From: Diphasiastrum complanatum
Lineage: Eukaryota > Streptophyta > Lycopodiopsida > Lycopodiales > Lycopodiaceae
NCBI GenBank assembly: GCA_029204225.1
Contig: CM055097.1
Coordinates: forward strand, 64,107,662 to 64,171,661
Direction: 5' to 3'
DNA: 64,000 bases
Each line of letters starts with the position of its first letter. Position 1 is the stretch's first letter. The notes beneath the pieces are model-generated. The model worked only from the letters and a program-made list of their open reading frames with translations, made no database searches and had not been told where the DNA came from. Both the position numbers and the translations under genes were made by a program. Shown here in pieces: positions 29,599 through 41,026 of this stretch.

Positions 29599-32172
29599 TC
29601 ACCATATCCATGATAAGATCTCTTTGGTAGAGATCTCTTGCCAATGCCTTTGAAGAGTGCTCCACCAATATGCCACTATTATCATGGGCTTCCTCCATGC
29701 TTGATGATGATTTTTGCCTTGAAAGTTCCACTTGCATGATGGATGCACCATAAATAGAGAAATCTGAGGCTTCCAAGCCTCATAAGGATCATGGAGATCA
29801 AGATCATAAGATGTGAAACAATGATGATTATCAAGATTATGCTTTCTAGCTTGACTAGTCCACATACAATGAACTATATCCATGATGGATCTAATCTTGA
29901 TATCAAAGACTATCTTGATCTTTTTTAGGCTAGTTACTCTCTCAAGGATGTAAGTGTCCACTTTGGATGCTTCACTTAATCTCAAGAGGAGTTTACAATT
30001 TGCCTCAAAACATGTGAAAACATGATTTTCAAAAAAGTGAGTACCAAGCTCAATCTTGTTCTTACTAGAACCAAGAGTATACTTTTGACAATACAATATC
30101 TTGCTTTCAAAAAGTATTGGAAACACATCTAAGTCAATAATGACAAGAAACATGTCCATACCATAAGCATCATACATAACTAGTATAGCTTTTCTTGAAC
30201 TTTGAGATCCAAAAAATTCAATGAAGCAGGATAGCATTTCAAGCAAAGGAAGAGAAGCATATATGAATGTGTTGTAGTAGATACAACATGAAAGATGCCC
30301 CTCTTTGCCATGTAAGGTGAGCCATAAAGACTCGGCCATGCATCTTGAAGATCTTCTTGAAATCATATGAAGAAGAAACTCCTCCTCACACATTGGCCCC
30401 ATCATAACTTGAATACCTTCAAAAAGGATAACTTGTGATGCTTCTTGAGAAGCCTTGATCTCGGCCACTTCCAAGATTGAATCTTCATGCAATATGACAT
30501 CTCTATTCACCATCACATTTGAAATAGAGAGTGTAAAGACACTAAAGGCCTCCTTGATGGATGAGTATCCAATCATGATCCATGAGCTTGGATCATCCTT
30601 CCTTCTTGTTTCCAAGGGAATATATGCAAAGCAAGCACTACCAAGTTCACTAAGGTGATCAACCTTAGGCTTCATCTTGAATAAAACTTCATATGGTGCT
30701 ATTCCTTCAAGAGCTCCAATACTCCTCAAAGCTTTGATCTTCAATGAGAATTTCTTCTCAACATATGCTTTGAATAATAAGGAATAATCATACACCATAA
30801 TACTTGAAGAGAGAAGATATGTGCATCTTGTGTAATCCTCCTCCTTTGAAATATTGGAAATATAAGAAACATCAAGAGAGTTTTCACTCTCACTTGGATC
30901 AAATTTGTAGATGCCTTCAAATCTTGATCCATATGCAAGGATCTCACCATCCTTCTTAATCACACAATTGTCAATATTGAAATTGACATCAAAGCCACTA
31001 TCAAGAAGTTGGCCAACACTTAAGATGTTCTTTGTAAGCTTTGGGACAAAAAGAACATTGTTGAGAAAGAGATCTTTAGAAGATGCAAGCTTCAAGGGAA
31101 TAATCCCTACTCCTTCAATATTGCACTCATGCTTACTTGCAAAGTATATGGTCTTCTTGACTCCATCATAAGGCATAATAGATGAAAAAAAGTGCTTGGA
31201 GCCACACATATGTGAAGATGCTCCACTATCAATATACCATGAGTCATCCTTGTTGAAGGTGGAAGAGGAGAAGCTTGATGCCAAAAGAGAGCCTTCTCCA
31301 TCACTTGCAATATAGTCTTCTTTCTCATTGGTGATGTTGGCTTGATTGAGTTGATTCTTCTTCTTGAAGCAATTGGTGGCATAATGGCCTTTCTTGCCAC
31401 AATAAAAGCACTTGATCATCTTCTTCTTGAGATTTGAATTAGAAGCATGAGAGGTATCCTCCTCCTCTCCATCTTGGTCTTTAGCTTTGTCATTAGAGAA
31501 ATGATGGTGTTGCTTCTTACTCCTCTCTTTGTGCTTGGCAAATAGAACTTTGCCATCATCATGATTGAGTGATAGCTTGTCCATCCTCAAGAGTTTGTAC
31601 TCTTGTCTTGATTCTTCAGAAATAAGCACACTTTGAAGGGCCTCCAAACTTGGTAGCTCCTCCTTAATAGCATATGATTGGACAAGGTTGTCATATTCAT
31701 CTCTCAACCCATTGAGAATGACTTGTACTAGCTCACTTTGATTGATTGAGTCACCAATACATGCAAGCTCTCTATGAATATCCTTGACTCTCAAAACATA
31801 ATTAGATGCACTCTCATCACTCTTTTGACTACTTTGGAATATTTGATTTCTAAGAGTGAGGAGCCTAGAGGTGTTCTTAGCCTCATAGATGGACTTGAGA
31901 CAATCCCAAGCTTCCTTGGATGTAGAACAATCACCAATCTCCCTCAATATCTCATTAGAGACATTCATCTTAATGTAGTGGAGAGCCATCCTAGCTCTCT
32001 TCTTGTATTTTTGTACTTCTTGAAGGACTTGAGGCTCCTCCTCAATCCCAAGTACAATGTCCATCACATCTTGGAGTATCAAGATGGACTCCAGTCTCAA
32101 CTTCCATATTGAATAATTGGAAGTAGACAATCTCTCACTTGGTTGCAACAAGTATGAACTCATTGAAGTCAT
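29599..32172 (-). CDS. Gag-protease-truncated integrase fusion of element B
   Basis: 857 codons, uninterrupted, and identical to the element A protein except Leu for Met at residue 27 as far as the translations show. It has the same UBN2 Gag, CCHC knuckle (Cys255-Cys268), protease Asp315, fused integrase scraps and unexplained C-terminal 290 residues. Retention of the full frame in two independent insertions means that their common source was intact at the time of transposition. That may reflect selection on the product or simply recent copying. RT and RNase H are absent. Confidence 0.9.
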   Translation of the reverse strand: MTSMSSYLLQPSERLSTSNYSIWKLRLESILILQDVMDIVLGIEEEPQVLQEVQKYKKRARMALHYIKMNVSNEILREIGDCSTSKEAWDCLKSIYEAKNTSRLLTLRNQIFQSSQKSDESASNYVLRVKDIHRELACIGDSINQSELVQVILNGLRDEYDNLVQSYAIKEELPSLEALQSVLISEESRQEYKLLRMDKLSLNHDDGKVLFAKHKERSKKQHHHFSNDKAKDQDGEEEDTSHASNSNLKKKMIKCFYCGKKGHYATNCFKKKNQLNQANITNEKEDYIASDGEGSLLASSFSSSTFNKDDSWYIDSGASSHMCGSKHFFSSIMPYDGVKKTIYFASKHECNIEGVGIIPLKLASSKDLFLNNVLFVPKLTKNILSVGQLLDSGFDVNFNIDNCVIKKDGEILAYGSRFEGIYKFDPSESENSLDVSYISNISKEEDYTRCTYLLSSSIMVYDYSLLFKAYVEKKFSLKIKALRSIGALEGIAPYEVLFKMKPKVDHLSELGSACFAYIPLETRRKDDPSSWIMIGYSSIKEAFSVFTLSISNVMVNRDVILHEDSILEVAEIKASQEASQVILFEGIQVMMGPMCEEEFLLHMISRRSSRCMAESLWLTLHGKEGHLSCCIYYNTFIYASLPLLEMLSCFIEFFGSQSSRKAILVMYDAYGMDMFLVIIDLDVFPILFESKILYCQKYTLGSSKNKIELGTHFFENHVFTCFEANCKLLLRLSEASKVDTYILERVTSLKKIKIVFDIKIRSIMDIVHCMWTSQARKHNLDNHHCFTSYDLDLHDPYEAWKPQISLFMVHPSCKWNFQGKNHHQAWRKPMIIVAYWWSTLQRHWQEISTKEILSWIW

Positions 32173-32916
32173 GTAAAGTGGAGATAAATAAAAGTGATGA
32201 ACAAAAAATGTTGCTTCTCTCTCACTATAGGATCCAATAATGGTGTGCTACCATCTCCTATGCAAGATCTTGCAACAAACTGTGAGATGATTCTCACTAG
32301 CTATCTCAATCTCTCCAAAACTAGATCTACTTCACATCAAATGATGGAGTATGGGCAAATTTAGGATCAAACACTCTTAGCACGTGTGAAATACACTAAG
32401 AAACCAAATTTGACTCAAATACAATGATATTGCATGAAACAAAATGGCTAAGATCTCAAAACAGTGCCTAGATCACATATAGATGAGATTGGTAAGCATT
32501 CAACTGTGATTTTGGATCAAACAAGCAATCTTTTGACCAAACCAAATGTGTCCACCCAGTTCTAGGTGCCCTACCTAACCCTCTTCAAAAGCTTATAACT
32601 TTTGATTGGCTCAACCAAATGGAATGAAACTGATTGCATCAGAAACTAGACAAAAATAGCTTCAAAACAAGCTATCTAGCAAGATTTTTGGATCAAACAT
32701 GAAAGAGAACTCCCAAACTGAAATTGGATGTTCCTCACACGTGTCTGAGAACCTGATTCCGTACAGTACCAGGTCAGACCCAATCAATGTCCTTTTGATC
32801 TCTTTTGATCCAAAATTGAACAAGATAGCTAGGAAAATGGGCCTTGACAATTTCTAGCTCAAGATTGATGAAACTTTTTCACTTAGATGGATCAAAATGC
32901 ATGGTAACCTTAGGTA

Positions 32917-32929
32917 GGCTCTGATACCA
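32917..32929 (-). other. Primer binding site of element B
   Basis: Minus strand TGGTATCAGAGCC, adjoining the LTR as in element A. Confidence 0.93.
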
Positions 32930-33738
32930 TGTTGAATTTCACACGTGTGGATTGTCCACTACATGTACTTGTGATCTCCTAAGGTGTGTAGATGCACCAA
33001 GATCAAGACTAGATTGAGATTCAAGATCTATCTTTGATTCTATGGCAAAAACACACTACTACATGCATTCAATCACTTCCAACTCTCACTCACACATGTG
33101 GGAAGTGTTCCAAAAGTATTCTAAGTAAAAACAAGCTACTCTCCTCGGGTAGAGAGAGAAAAACCATCATGAGCTCTCGGGTAGAGAGAGAAAGCTAGAA
33201 ATTCAATGACACTCAAAATCCACTCAATCTCAAAATCAATTAGATCCAAAAGGAGGAGTACAATGATACTAATAGATTCATGAGCTACCACTATGCTTAA
33301 CTATGATTGGATCACACTTTGCCACCTCTTAATCCTATTGGACCATTGATCCATGCACCTCTAAATTCTATTGGACTATATTCAAGCACACCTCAATTTT
33401 CTATTGGACCTCACAAGGTTCCACCTCTAAATCCTATTGGACCTCTTAAGCTTCATCAAACAAAAGCATGACACTTGTCTACACTCTAATTGGCACAAGT
33501 TTGGCTCAATATTGGCATTACAAGTGGAAATGGATAATGTGCCATCTATGCCAAATTTGACCCTATCAACATCCTACACCTAAATGCTTGACTATGAAAT
33601 TCTATGAGACCCCTATATCAAACATTTTGATTTACTTTACAATTCTCCACACGTGGGAACATCCTCCACACATGTGAGATTCACTTACAAACTTCTATCA
33701 TAAAAAATACCAAGCTAGATTTTTGCCAATTTCTCACA
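32930..33738 (-). repeat. 5' LTR of element B
   Basis: 809 bp; same ends as the other three LTR copies. Confidence 0.95.
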
Positions 33739-33743
33739 CTCCC
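33739..33743. repeat. Target site duplication of element B (right)
   Basis: CTCCC, matching 28659-28663. Confidence 0.9.
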
Positions 33744-34779
33744 AAGTTATGGAATATAAGTAATACAAGCAACAACATGTTTAAACTTGGTTTTGCTTTT
33801 TTGCCTTAGGATTTTAACATCAAACTTTTGTTGAATTTAAAATATCAATTATGAAAAGGAAAGAAACACCTTTGAAACTCGACATGTGGTGTGTTTGGCC
33901 AAGCTAAATCCAATTCGTTTGGCTTGTGTGACTAATCTTGGCAACTATCAACAATGGTTATTCTTATGTATGTAGCCAATTCTTATGAAAGTATTAAGCT
34001 TATCATGTACTCTTGTAAGTAGATCCACATTCTATTTTTAACCAATTCATGACTATTGTTTGCAATGTCAAGCAAGTAAATTTTTATGAAAGTAGATTGT
34101 TTTAGAACACTTAATTGATGACAAGAAATGCACTCAGAAAATGCACAAATTCTAGCGAAAACAACTCTGGTGACAAACTGACAAAATTAAATCACGAACA
34201 ATTTGTGAAACTTTTTGCGACACTCGAATTTTTTCTATTCGAGTTGGATCAATCAGGCTCTATAATGCAACCAAACGAAACGAGACGAATTCTAGAAGAA
34301 AATGAAACGAAACGAAGTGAAGCGAAACTTGCACTAACATTGATTCATGTTGGAAGCACAGATCGCGAAACGTAACGAAAGGAAGTGAATTGATTCGCAA
34401 TAAGATCAATCAAGCTCTGGAACGAGACGAGACAAGATGTGAAGAAACATGACGAAAGGAAACGAAACAAAACGAAACAAAACCTAGGTGAGCTTTGTAA
34501 TTGATTTACCCTTGTAGCCAGGTGATCGCGAAGCGAAAGGATTCGCGAACAAGATCAGTTCGTTAGGAATTCAGATGTGATTGTTGGTCACTACCGGCTG
34601 TATCAATCCTACAATCCGTCAGAGAGTAGTCAGACACAACTGATCTACATTAACAGAATAATGTAGCATTCAACAAAGATCAACCAAGATGTAGAATTAG
34701 AATGAACAAGCGAATCAGACACATGAATAGTAGCAGACTAATTTGCATAAAAGATTATACAATCATCTAGAATAGTAAT
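33744..34779. other. Intergenic stretch with GAAAC-rich segment
   Basis: No gene. From about 34150 to 34490 the plus strand is rich in GAAAC/GAGAC words (degenerate five-base periodicity). Confidence 0.55.
34150..34490. repeat. Degenerate GAAAC-rich simple repeat
   Basis: Many loosely spaced copies of ACGAAACGA-like words on the plus strand, densest at 34268-34330 and 34430-34490. Confidence 0.6.
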
Positions 34780-34907
34780 GTGCACAACAGTTACAAAATC
34801 ATCTTTTGATTTTTCTAGATTCTTCAAGCACTGCATGCAGATCCATGCAATGCATTGGCGTGAGAGAAATACCGTTCTCTCACGAATTCGAGTCTTGCTT
34901 ACTCTCT
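34780..34907 (+). repeat. Left arm of a 120-bp inverted repeat
   Basis: From TGCACAACAGTTACAAAATC to about CGAGTCTTGCTTACT. The reverse complement, with roughly a dozen differences, is at 35283-35401. Confidence 0.82.
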
Positions 34908-35282
34908 TATCCATGATGTCAATTTCACCAAAGATGCCAAAGTAGGAAAATCTTTATTTCTTTGTGCACCATTTTAATAGCCAAGGTCGAGGTCCTTTTT
35001 TTTTTCCTTAAAGAGTTTAAAGAAGACAATAGATATCTCGTTAAAATACTAAGAGTTGTAGTACTCTTGCAAGGTAATTCGTTGATGTTAATAGCATGAC
35101 TGATTACAATTATATGCTTGCAAGTGGATACTGAAGAGAATCCATATCTTGCAAAAAAGGAGAATGTCAATTTTGTAAAGACTTGCAAAATGAAAAGTAA
35201 ACTCTAAAAGAATAGGTTGACAATGAAGGCAAGCATAGAATCATGTTATCAAGCCCTTGAAAAGGATACCCACAAGTCCGCT

Positions 35283-35401
35283 AGTAAGCGAGACTCGAAT
35301 TCGTGAGAGAACAGTATTTCTCTCATGCCAACGCACTGCGTGGATCTGCATGCAGAATCAGAAAAAATCATTAGATGATTTTGTAGCTGTTGTGCAGACA
35401 T
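35283..35401 (-). repeat. Right arm of the 120-bp inverted repeat
   Basis: The reverse complement matches 34780-34907, including TGCATGCAGATCCA and TCTCTCACGAATTCGAGTCT. It ends about ten bases before the recognisable copia RT begins. Confidence 0.82.
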
Positions 35402-35410
35402 CTGAAACAT

Positions 35411-36469
35411 TTTGAGATCGTGGATCTGGGAGAGGCTAGGTGTTAACTTGGCTTACAAATTGAAAGGGACCATGAGGGAGGTATGCTGTACCTTCATCAG
35501 TCTAGATACACCCAGAAAATCCTAGAGGATTTTGGGATGCTGAATTGCAAAGGAGCGAATACTCCAATGCTTGCAACAACGATGCTGATGAACGAAAATT
35601 GTTCGAGGACTGAGTCAGAGAGAGAATTAATGCAGCTCACACCTTACAAGAAGCTGATAGAATCATTGATGTACCTTGCAGACAATACGTGCCCTGACAT
35701 TGCCTATGCAGTGCTCACGATGAGCCAATTTTGCGCGAATCCTGGCTCGACACATTGGAAGATTGCAAAACGAATTTTGCCATATCTTCAACTAACAAAG
35801 GATTATGGTTTGTGTTATTGTCGTGATGCAGGTTCTCAGATGCTTTTCTACAGTGATGCTAGTTGGGCATCCCTCAAGGACGACTGTAAAAGTGTCTCAA
35901 GAGGATGCACCATTGCGTCAGGAGCGGCAATTCTCCGAGTCAGCAAGAAGCAAAGCATTGTGGCCCAGTCATCTGGCGAAGCAGAGTATGTCGCAGCAGC
36001 CAAGATGGCCAACGAGATAATTTGGCTCAAACAGTTCCTGGATGAATTGGGCGAAACGAGCAACGAACCTCTGGTTTTGCAAATGGACAACACATCTGCA
36101 ATACATCTGACGAAAGACCTTGTGTCTCACTCAAGGACGAAACACATTGCGATCAAGTACCACTTGACCAGGGACCTGATTGGCAAGAAGATGTTGCAGA
36201 CCGCCTTCATTGGAACAAAAGACATGGTTGCTGACATTTTCACAAAGGCCCTAGACAAAGGTCTATTCGAGAGACAGAGGAGCAGCCTTGGAGTCGTCAA
36301 GCTATCATGCTTCAAGAAGGAGCTGAAGAAACATTTTGTTTCTAAAGCTTTGCTACCTTTCAATTTTGAACCTTCGACAAAAGGCGACACGACACGACAC
36401 GAAATCAGTCGTGCCCCACGAACAGCCAACAAGAAGATCAGCCAATTGCCATGGAGTGCAGATACCTGA
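35411..36469 (+). pseudogene. copia RT C-terminus and RNase H
   Basis: The plus-strand frame starts inside RT at FEIVDLGEARC, passes one stop at 35444-35446, and is then open from 35483 for 328 codons. The RT end shows LHQSRYTQKILEDFGM and LMYLADNTCPDIAYAV. The RNase H core shows LFYSDASWASLKDD, SIVAQSSGEAEYVAA, LQMDNTSAIHL and the ending MVADIFTKALDKGLFE. The basic tail after residue 270 is longer than usual. The 5' two-thirds of the element (Gag to the YVDD loop) is missing and the break coincides with an inverted repeat. No LTR was assigned downstream. It could not have supplied RT to elements A and B in its present state. Confidence 0.88.
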
Positions 36470-37559
36470 TCTATATCATGACATCATCAGAAGTGTTTTA
36501 GATTGTGGCTAATCTATCACTCTTGTAATTCACGAATTAGTTGTAGATGTTTAATCCTTCTAATCTGTAAGTTACAAGAATGCGACACGAAATTGTTCAA
36601 GAACTATATTTACCTTCTATTTGATGCATATATTGTAAGTCTAATGCTAGTAAGCAAGACAATTGTCAGAAGACGAAAAATACAAAATACGAATCTGCCT
36701 GCGTGCGAGATAATTCTGTAATAGGATCTGTAGATCCACAAGTCCGCTTTATCACTTGATACTTATGATGCAAAATTAACACCTGCCACAATATTCTTTC
36801 TTCAAAAAACTTTTTGACATTAATAGATTTAGAGGATTGAGTGACCTTTTGATCCTATGTTCCCTAAAAATATTATATGGATACATATTAAAAACAAAAT
36901 AAAGGCACAATTAGCATTGAGTAAAATAATCATCTTAATTTGGTCAACAAGGCACCCAAAGTTTGAAATCTACTTAGATGAGTAGTTAGAAATACTAAAA
37001 CAATAAGATTCAATGGGAATAAGATGCTCACAATACACATCTACACTACACAAATTTCCTTTGTAATTTCATATCATGGATTAAACCATATAGATATCAA
37101 GATTTGTCCTTAACATCGAGGTAGCATTGATCAAATTATGATTGTTCCAATGACATTCAAGAGCCAAAAGCTGTTGTTGAACATCTAAAACATGTAAGAG
37201 GACACATCTAAAACATGTAAGAGGACAAAAAAATCTCAAAATACAAAAAGAAAGAAAGAACTGGAGTCAAAGCCAAGTACTATCAGGGTAATAGTGGTAG
37301 GCATCATCATGCAAAGCTTATAATGAAAGATCTTGAAGGCCTCATAAAACCGTACATTAGAACACAAAAACTTGCCAAGCAAGGACTCTATGAGAGAGGA
37401 ATAATGCATGATAACAAAGTAGTACAAAACTAAGAAACCTAGTACATAGGTTCAATTTCCTTGACTTGAGCAATGTTTTTGCACTGTCCATGCAAATTTG
37501 ATACTACTCCAACCACTATAGCCACTCTTTATGAGCTTTTAAAAACATGCCTTTCTGGA
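36470..37559. other. Intergenic stretch, no gene recognised
   Basis: AT-rich; possibly the 3' LTR of the copia above, but no ends could be fixed. The words around 36520-36575 recur inverted and diverged near 38845-38880. Confidence 0.5.
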
Positions 37560-38570
37560 ACCTATTTCTTTAAGGGTTTTGACAATCCGCAAGTAAACTC
37601 TTTGCGAGTTTTGTGAGTTTTATTTACAAATGATTTCTAAAATTTCATGGCACATGGTATGCTATCAAATATATAGGCTTTATAGATACTCATTTTATAT
37701 TAGATAAAAACTAACTTTGATTATACCAATGGATTCTACATAAAAAATGGAGCACTTTTGCTTTTTGGACCATCTCAGTCTGAGCATTAGTAAGAAAGTT
37801 ATGATAGTTCAACATTTTTTAGACTAGAAAACATTTTCCCCTTGGAACCTAAAAGGGGGAGCATGCCGGCGTGCTATCAATTTGAGTTAAAGACTAAAAG
37901 CTTAAATTGGTAGCACGCTGCGTGCTACCTCTTTCAAGCTCCAAGAAAAAAAAAATTAGCCTAAAAAACTTTGAAAGGCAATAACTTTTTTAATATTGCT
38001 TGGATTGAGATGATCCAAAAAGCAAAAATGCTTTCATGTAGAATACATTGCTTTAATCAAATATGATAAAAAAATAAAATGAGAATTATTTTATTATTTC
38101 ATCATCTCAACATAAGCTTAATAGTTAAGTTATAGCCTCCATCTAGAACATATAATAAAAATGTTTTTTTTTTACCAACGCTGATTTTATGATACCTACC
38201 ATAGGCTTGGCCACATACCCCCATGTATTTTAATGTATGGTCGTACATCAACACTTGGTAGTAGAAATGTTTTAGCTTGATAAATGTAAAATTAAAGTGA
38301 TTAAGTTTCCTGCGTTCTCAATGATATAGCATACTATGTACAAATTGTAGACAACATGATTTGCAGACGTATCTTTTAGCTAGTAAGAAAATAAACAACA
38401 TGATAATGAAGTATACCAAAAGCGAAGTAGAATAAATTGCAAAAACCTAAAAACAATGTAGGATGCTATGTGCTATCAATTTGACGTAATTTAAAAACAC
38501 TGACCTTGCAAAACTCGTAGATGATTTACTCTCAAAATGCCAAACCCCTTTCTTTAAGGTTTTTATGTTC
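37560..38570. repeat. Large imperfect inverted repeat (foldback)
   Basis: Inner arms 37685-37890 and 37900-38100 are reverse complements with many small differences. Shared words include GCTTTTTGGA-CATCTCA, ATTCTACAT and AGCACGC. The centre is the near-palindrome around GTGCTATCAATTTGAG and CTTAAATTGGTAGCACGC. Weaker outer arms (37562-37640 and 38490-38570) share GAGTTTTG and GTAAA words. No ORF. It may be a foldback element or MITE. Confidence 0.7.
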
Positions 38571-39542
38571 TTTTAACAAACATTGCAGTATGAGTGGTTA
38601 CAAAAGAAAATATTGAAACAACAACTTGTTTGCTCATCATCGGGGATAGCCCAACTCACCCATTTTCTTGACTCGCACCCAATCCATAATATGAATGCAA
38701 CTACTAGAGCTGGCCCACATTTGGGTAGGCATAAAATAAATTTTTCACAAAATAGATATGATTGGCTTTAGCTTCAAATTGCCTACACCTTAATAGGATC
38801 TCAAACATAATCTAGCTCACAAACTTTTTTGTGTCACGTCGTGTAACTTCCAGATCAGAAAGATTAAACATCTACACTCAAACCACAAAGAAACATATTT
38901 CCAACAATCAATATCACTATGAAGAGAGATAAAGACCAAACTCTAAGCTTGAATTCACTTGATTCACTTGAATTAATCATACGTGAATGAATAGAATGTA
39001 TATACATAGGGTAGCTCAAGCTCCCAATATTAGATTATTATGCTTACATTACCCTAACCCTAATAATATACAATCATATCTTGAATTTAGGGTAGAATTA
39101 TCAATCTATCTATGAACAAAATTGGCATACATGATTCAAAACATTATGGACTAGCATGTTATCCTAACTTTTAACCAAGCAAAATCCAGTAGTAAAACAA
39201 GCAACCGAATCTCCCATGGCAGATCATTCTACACTGATAGCTTCCTCAAGAAAACAGAAAATTTATAAATTCACACTAATTCTCAACATCTTTACCATAA
39301 TCGAACATGTAGAAGAGCAATCTACCACCAAATTTGAAAAGCATGCTAGCAACAAGAATTAGCAAATTCATATCTCAACTTTCTTTGAGAAATTAGCACT
39401 CCTAACCGGGATGCAAATCCAAGCGCTTCTAACTTCTAATCCGATGTAGAGCTTGTCTCCAATCCCATCCAAGACCGCATCTTAACCGATGAGCTCTAAT
39501 ACCAATGTGTAAATTGTATAGACAAAATTCCCAATGAATATA
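38571..39542. other. Non-coding stretch with a PBS-like site
   Basis: No gene. Near 39490-39504 the minus strand reads TGGTATTAGAGCTC, one base off an initiator-Met PBS, so debris of a minus-strand LTR element may end here. Confidence 0.45.
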
Positions 39543-40326
<784 letters not shown>

Positions 40327-40334
40327 GATGTGGA

Positions 40335-40643
40335 CATTTCTACCTCCCTAACTATTCAAACTTAAAAAAGAGTGGGAACCCATTCAATAATTGGAGGGAA
40401 CCAATTTGAATTTGAATTTGAATTTGAACCATTTTTTGTGGGAGTCCCAACTTTATTCACTTACTTGACATTTAGGCCCCGCGACATTAAAAGTCCCGCC
40501 AAAGGCCTAAAGTCCTTTTATTAACTTTCTAATTATCAAATAACTATGTGATCACAGGTTGGACTTACACACGCAGAGTGCCAAATCCCTCTCACTTATT
40601 AGCTAGGGTTAGGGCTGCCTTGGGATCCGCAAAACCTCCAACA
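40335..40643 (-). repeat. Inverted partial LTR, copy 3
   Basis: The reverse complement of the first 303 bp of copy 2 (39543-39845), from TGTTGGAGG at 40643 to GGTAGAAATG at 40335. With copy 2 it forms a hairpin of about 300-bp arms around a 489-bp loop. Confidence 0.88.
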
Positions 40644-40935
40644 ATATAAAGGCTATCCTATCTTCCATTCTTTTTCTATGAGACATATTTAAATTTTAGT
40701 GCTTGTTACTCTAACTAATGAAATGTTGTGCAGGTATCATTACTTGAAGACAAGGGATGAAAACTGTAGATCAACGCTAACAATTTGATGTGCAGGTTCT
40801 ACAAGTAGAATCTAATGATGTGCCATTTATTTTAAATGGTATGTTATGACACCTGACCCTTTTTTTAAGGGTATGTGCAGGTACTTACAGGAGTGCCTGA
40901 AGAATGAACTGAAAAGCTTCTTAAAGCTAAAGATG

Positions 40936-41026
40936 TGTCATGAATCAGATTTGATCTGATATGTTTTTATTGTAAGCTCGAAATACAGTATTGTAATTAA
41001 CTATACATATTTTCAGTTAATTGGAA
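40936..41026 (+). repeat. Truncated copia LTR start
   Basis: Starts TGTCATGAATCAGATTTG. It matches, inverted, the first 90 bp of the LTR-like sequence that begins at 49735 on the minus strand. It abuts the integrase end of the minus-strand copia. Confidence 0.65.

Larger units (their letters stand above)
28664..33738 (-). mobile_element. Element B: second copy of the non-autonomous copia
   Basis: A complete 5,075-bp element, the same length as A. LTRs are 28664-29472 and 32930-33738, PBS 32917-32929 and polypurine tract 29473-29486. A perfect target duplication CTCCC lies at 28659-28663 and 33739-33743. Its LTRs differ by eye at one site (29055 against 33321). Both B LTRs share at least four bases that differ from both A LTRs, for example CACATGTG in place of CACGTGTG. 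The different target duplications show that A and B are separate insertions and not a segmental duplication. Confidence 0.95.

Noticed and set aside
18124-33738. A single segmental duplication producing elements A and B
   Set aside because: Different perfect target duplications and unrelated flanking DNA on both sides show separate insertions.
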